6,570 nucleotides of DNA from JBGSIZ01 sp041742255 (lineage in GTDB: Bacteria; Pseudomonadota; Alphaproteobacteria; Rhodobacterales; Rhodobacteraceae), in assembly GCA_041742255.1 (NCBI GenBank), contig JBGSIZ010000056.1, positions 1 to 6,570 of the forward strand, read 5' to 3'. Below the pieces are notes generated by a model. It did no database searches, had not been told where the DNA came from, and saw nothing but the letters and a program-made list of their open reading frames with translations. The position numbers were made by a program, and so were the translations under genes. Below, in pieces: positions 5,546-6,570 of the stretch (within the stretch, counting starts at the first letter, position 1; every line of letters starts with the position of its first letter).

Positions 5546-6570
5546 AATCCTTTGCAGCCCTCTATGCCACGCTGGACCAGACCACGCGCACCTCGGTCAA
5601 AGCGGCGGCGATGGCGGACTATTTCCGGACGGCCCCCGAACCGGACAAACTCTGGACGGTCGCGCTATTTTCGGGGCGGCGGCCCAAACGGGTCATCACG
5701 GCGGGCACCTTACGGGACTGGGCGGCGGAACAATCGGGCATCGCGCCTTGGTTGTTTGACGAATGTTACGCGGTGGCGGGCGACCTTGCAGAAACCATCG
5801 CCCTTGTGCTGCCTCCGGCCACGGCCCCGCGCGATCATACGCTGACCCATTGGATTGACTACCTCAGAACGCTGTCAGGCCTGCCCGATGCCGACCGCAA
5901 ATCCGGCATCCTCGCGGCATGGGACGGGCTAGAGGGGGATCAACGGTTCCTGTTCACCAAACTCCTGACGGGCGGGTTCCGGGTCGGGGTCAGCCAGAAA
6001 CTGATGACGCGGGCCTTGGCACAGGCGCTGCGCCTGCCGGAACCGGACGTGACCCACCGGCTCATGGGCAACTGGACGCCGCAAACAACAACATGGGGGG
6101 CGCTGTTCGGGGGCGAAAACCCCACCGCAGACCTGTCGCGGCCCTACCCTTTTTGTCTGGCGCACGCGCTGCCGGACCCATCCGCCATCGGGCCGGTGTC
6201 GGACTGGTTCGCGGATTTCAAATGGGACGGCATCCGGGCGCAACTGATCGTTCGGGGGGGCGACCTGCACCTGTGGTCGCGGGGCGAAGACCTGATTACC
6301 GCGCGCTTCCCGGACCTCGCGCCCTTGCGGGACCACCTCCCCGACGGCACCGTGATCGACGGGGAACTGCTGGCATGGGGGGCGACCGGCCCCCTGCCCT
6401 TTGCGACACTGCAAAAACGGCTGGGGCGCAAAACGATGCCCAAATCGCTGCTGCGGGACGCGCCCGTGGTGCTGATGGCCTACGACCTCTTGGAATTGGG
6501 CGGGGTGGACATCCGGGGGCTGCCCTTTGACACGCGGCGGGGGCACCTCGCGACCCTCACCGCCGCACTG
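5542..6570 (+). CDS. ATP-dependent DNA ligase, ligase-associated/cisplatin damage response family (C-terminus cut by window edge)
   Basis: The first 343 codons of an ATP-dependent DNA ligase that seals nicks through a lysine-AMP intermediate; family members are usually a little over 500 residues. Residues 1 to about 190 form an alpha-helical N-terminal DNA-binding domain (KLLTGGFRVGVSQKLM at 140-155 is typical). The nucleotidyltransferase domain follows: motif I FKWDGIR with K227 as the adenylated lysine and R232, motif III LWSRGEDL (244-251), motif IIIa region VIDGELLAW (271-279, E275), PFATLQKRLGRK (286-297) and MAYDLLE (312-318). Motifs IV and V and the OB domain lie beyond the window. The closest family I recognise is the PP_1105 type (TIGR04120 as recalled), annotated as cisplatin damage response ligase, rather than LigD or NAD-dependent LigA. 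The ATG overlaps the exonuclease stop (ATGA) with only a weak GGA upstream, which fits coupled translation. Confidence 0.95.
   Translation, partial: MKSFAALYATLDQTTRTSVKAAAMADYFRTAPEPDKLWTVALFSGRRPKRVITAGTLRDWAAEQSGIAPWLFDECYAVAGDLAETIALVLPPATAPRDHTLTHWIDYLRTLSGLPDADRKSGILAAWDGLEGDQRFLFTKLLTGGFRVGVSQKLMTRALAQALRLPEPDVTHRLMGNWTPQTTTWGALFGGENPTADLSRPYPFCLAHALPDPSAIGPVSDWFADFKWDGIRAQLIVRGGDLHLWSRGEDLITARFPDLAPLRDHLPDGTVIDGELLAWGATGPLPFATLQKRLGRKTMPKSLLRDAPVVLMAYDLLELGGVDIRGLPFDTRRGHLATLTAAL

Noticed and set aside
5929..6546. Open frames of about 200 codons on both strands inside the ligase gene
   Set aside because: The ligase frame carries all expected motifs through this stretch; the others are shadow frames without domains.

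Overview
The window is GC-rich, densely coding DNA of a kind typical of an alphaproteobacterium, most likely the Rhodobacteraceae/Roseobacter group. This rests on recognised protein families (a Suv3-type helicase, and the ligase-associated exonuclease with its ATP-dependent ligase) and on base composition; no rRNA or other marker is present. I find six protein genes, two of them cut by the window edges. I see no tRNA, rRNA, CRISPR array, insertion sequence or prophage.

Left half, minus strand (1-3148): a small exported tetratricopeptide-repeat protein (3148 down to 2588) is followed after 30 bases by a large Suv3-like DExH RNA helicase that starts at 2557 and runs off the left edge. The two probably share a transcript. 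A TACAAT box placed about one helical turn before the TPR start codon suggests a leaderless mRNA.

Right half, plus strand (3237-6570): an SCP2-type lipid-binding protein and an alpha/beta hydrolase overlap by one base (TGATG) and look translationally coupled. After a 45-base gap holding a promoter-like sequence and a 7-bp inverted repeat come a metallo-beta-lactamase/beta-CASP DNA exonuclease and an ATP-dependent DNA ligase. These last two overlap by four bases (ATGA), and the ligase runs off the right edge. They belong to the known ligase-associated DNA repair set, whose other members are an Lhr-type helicase and the PdeM endonuclease; neither of those is visible here.

The 88-base divergent region 3149-3236 separates the two halves. 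Overall this is ordinary core-genome content. The most useful second-look points are the regulatory architecture before the exonuclease, the two candidate leaderless starts, the Suv3-like helicase and its TPR neighbour, and the SCP2-hydrolase coupling. I found no evidence of an undescribed multi-gene system.
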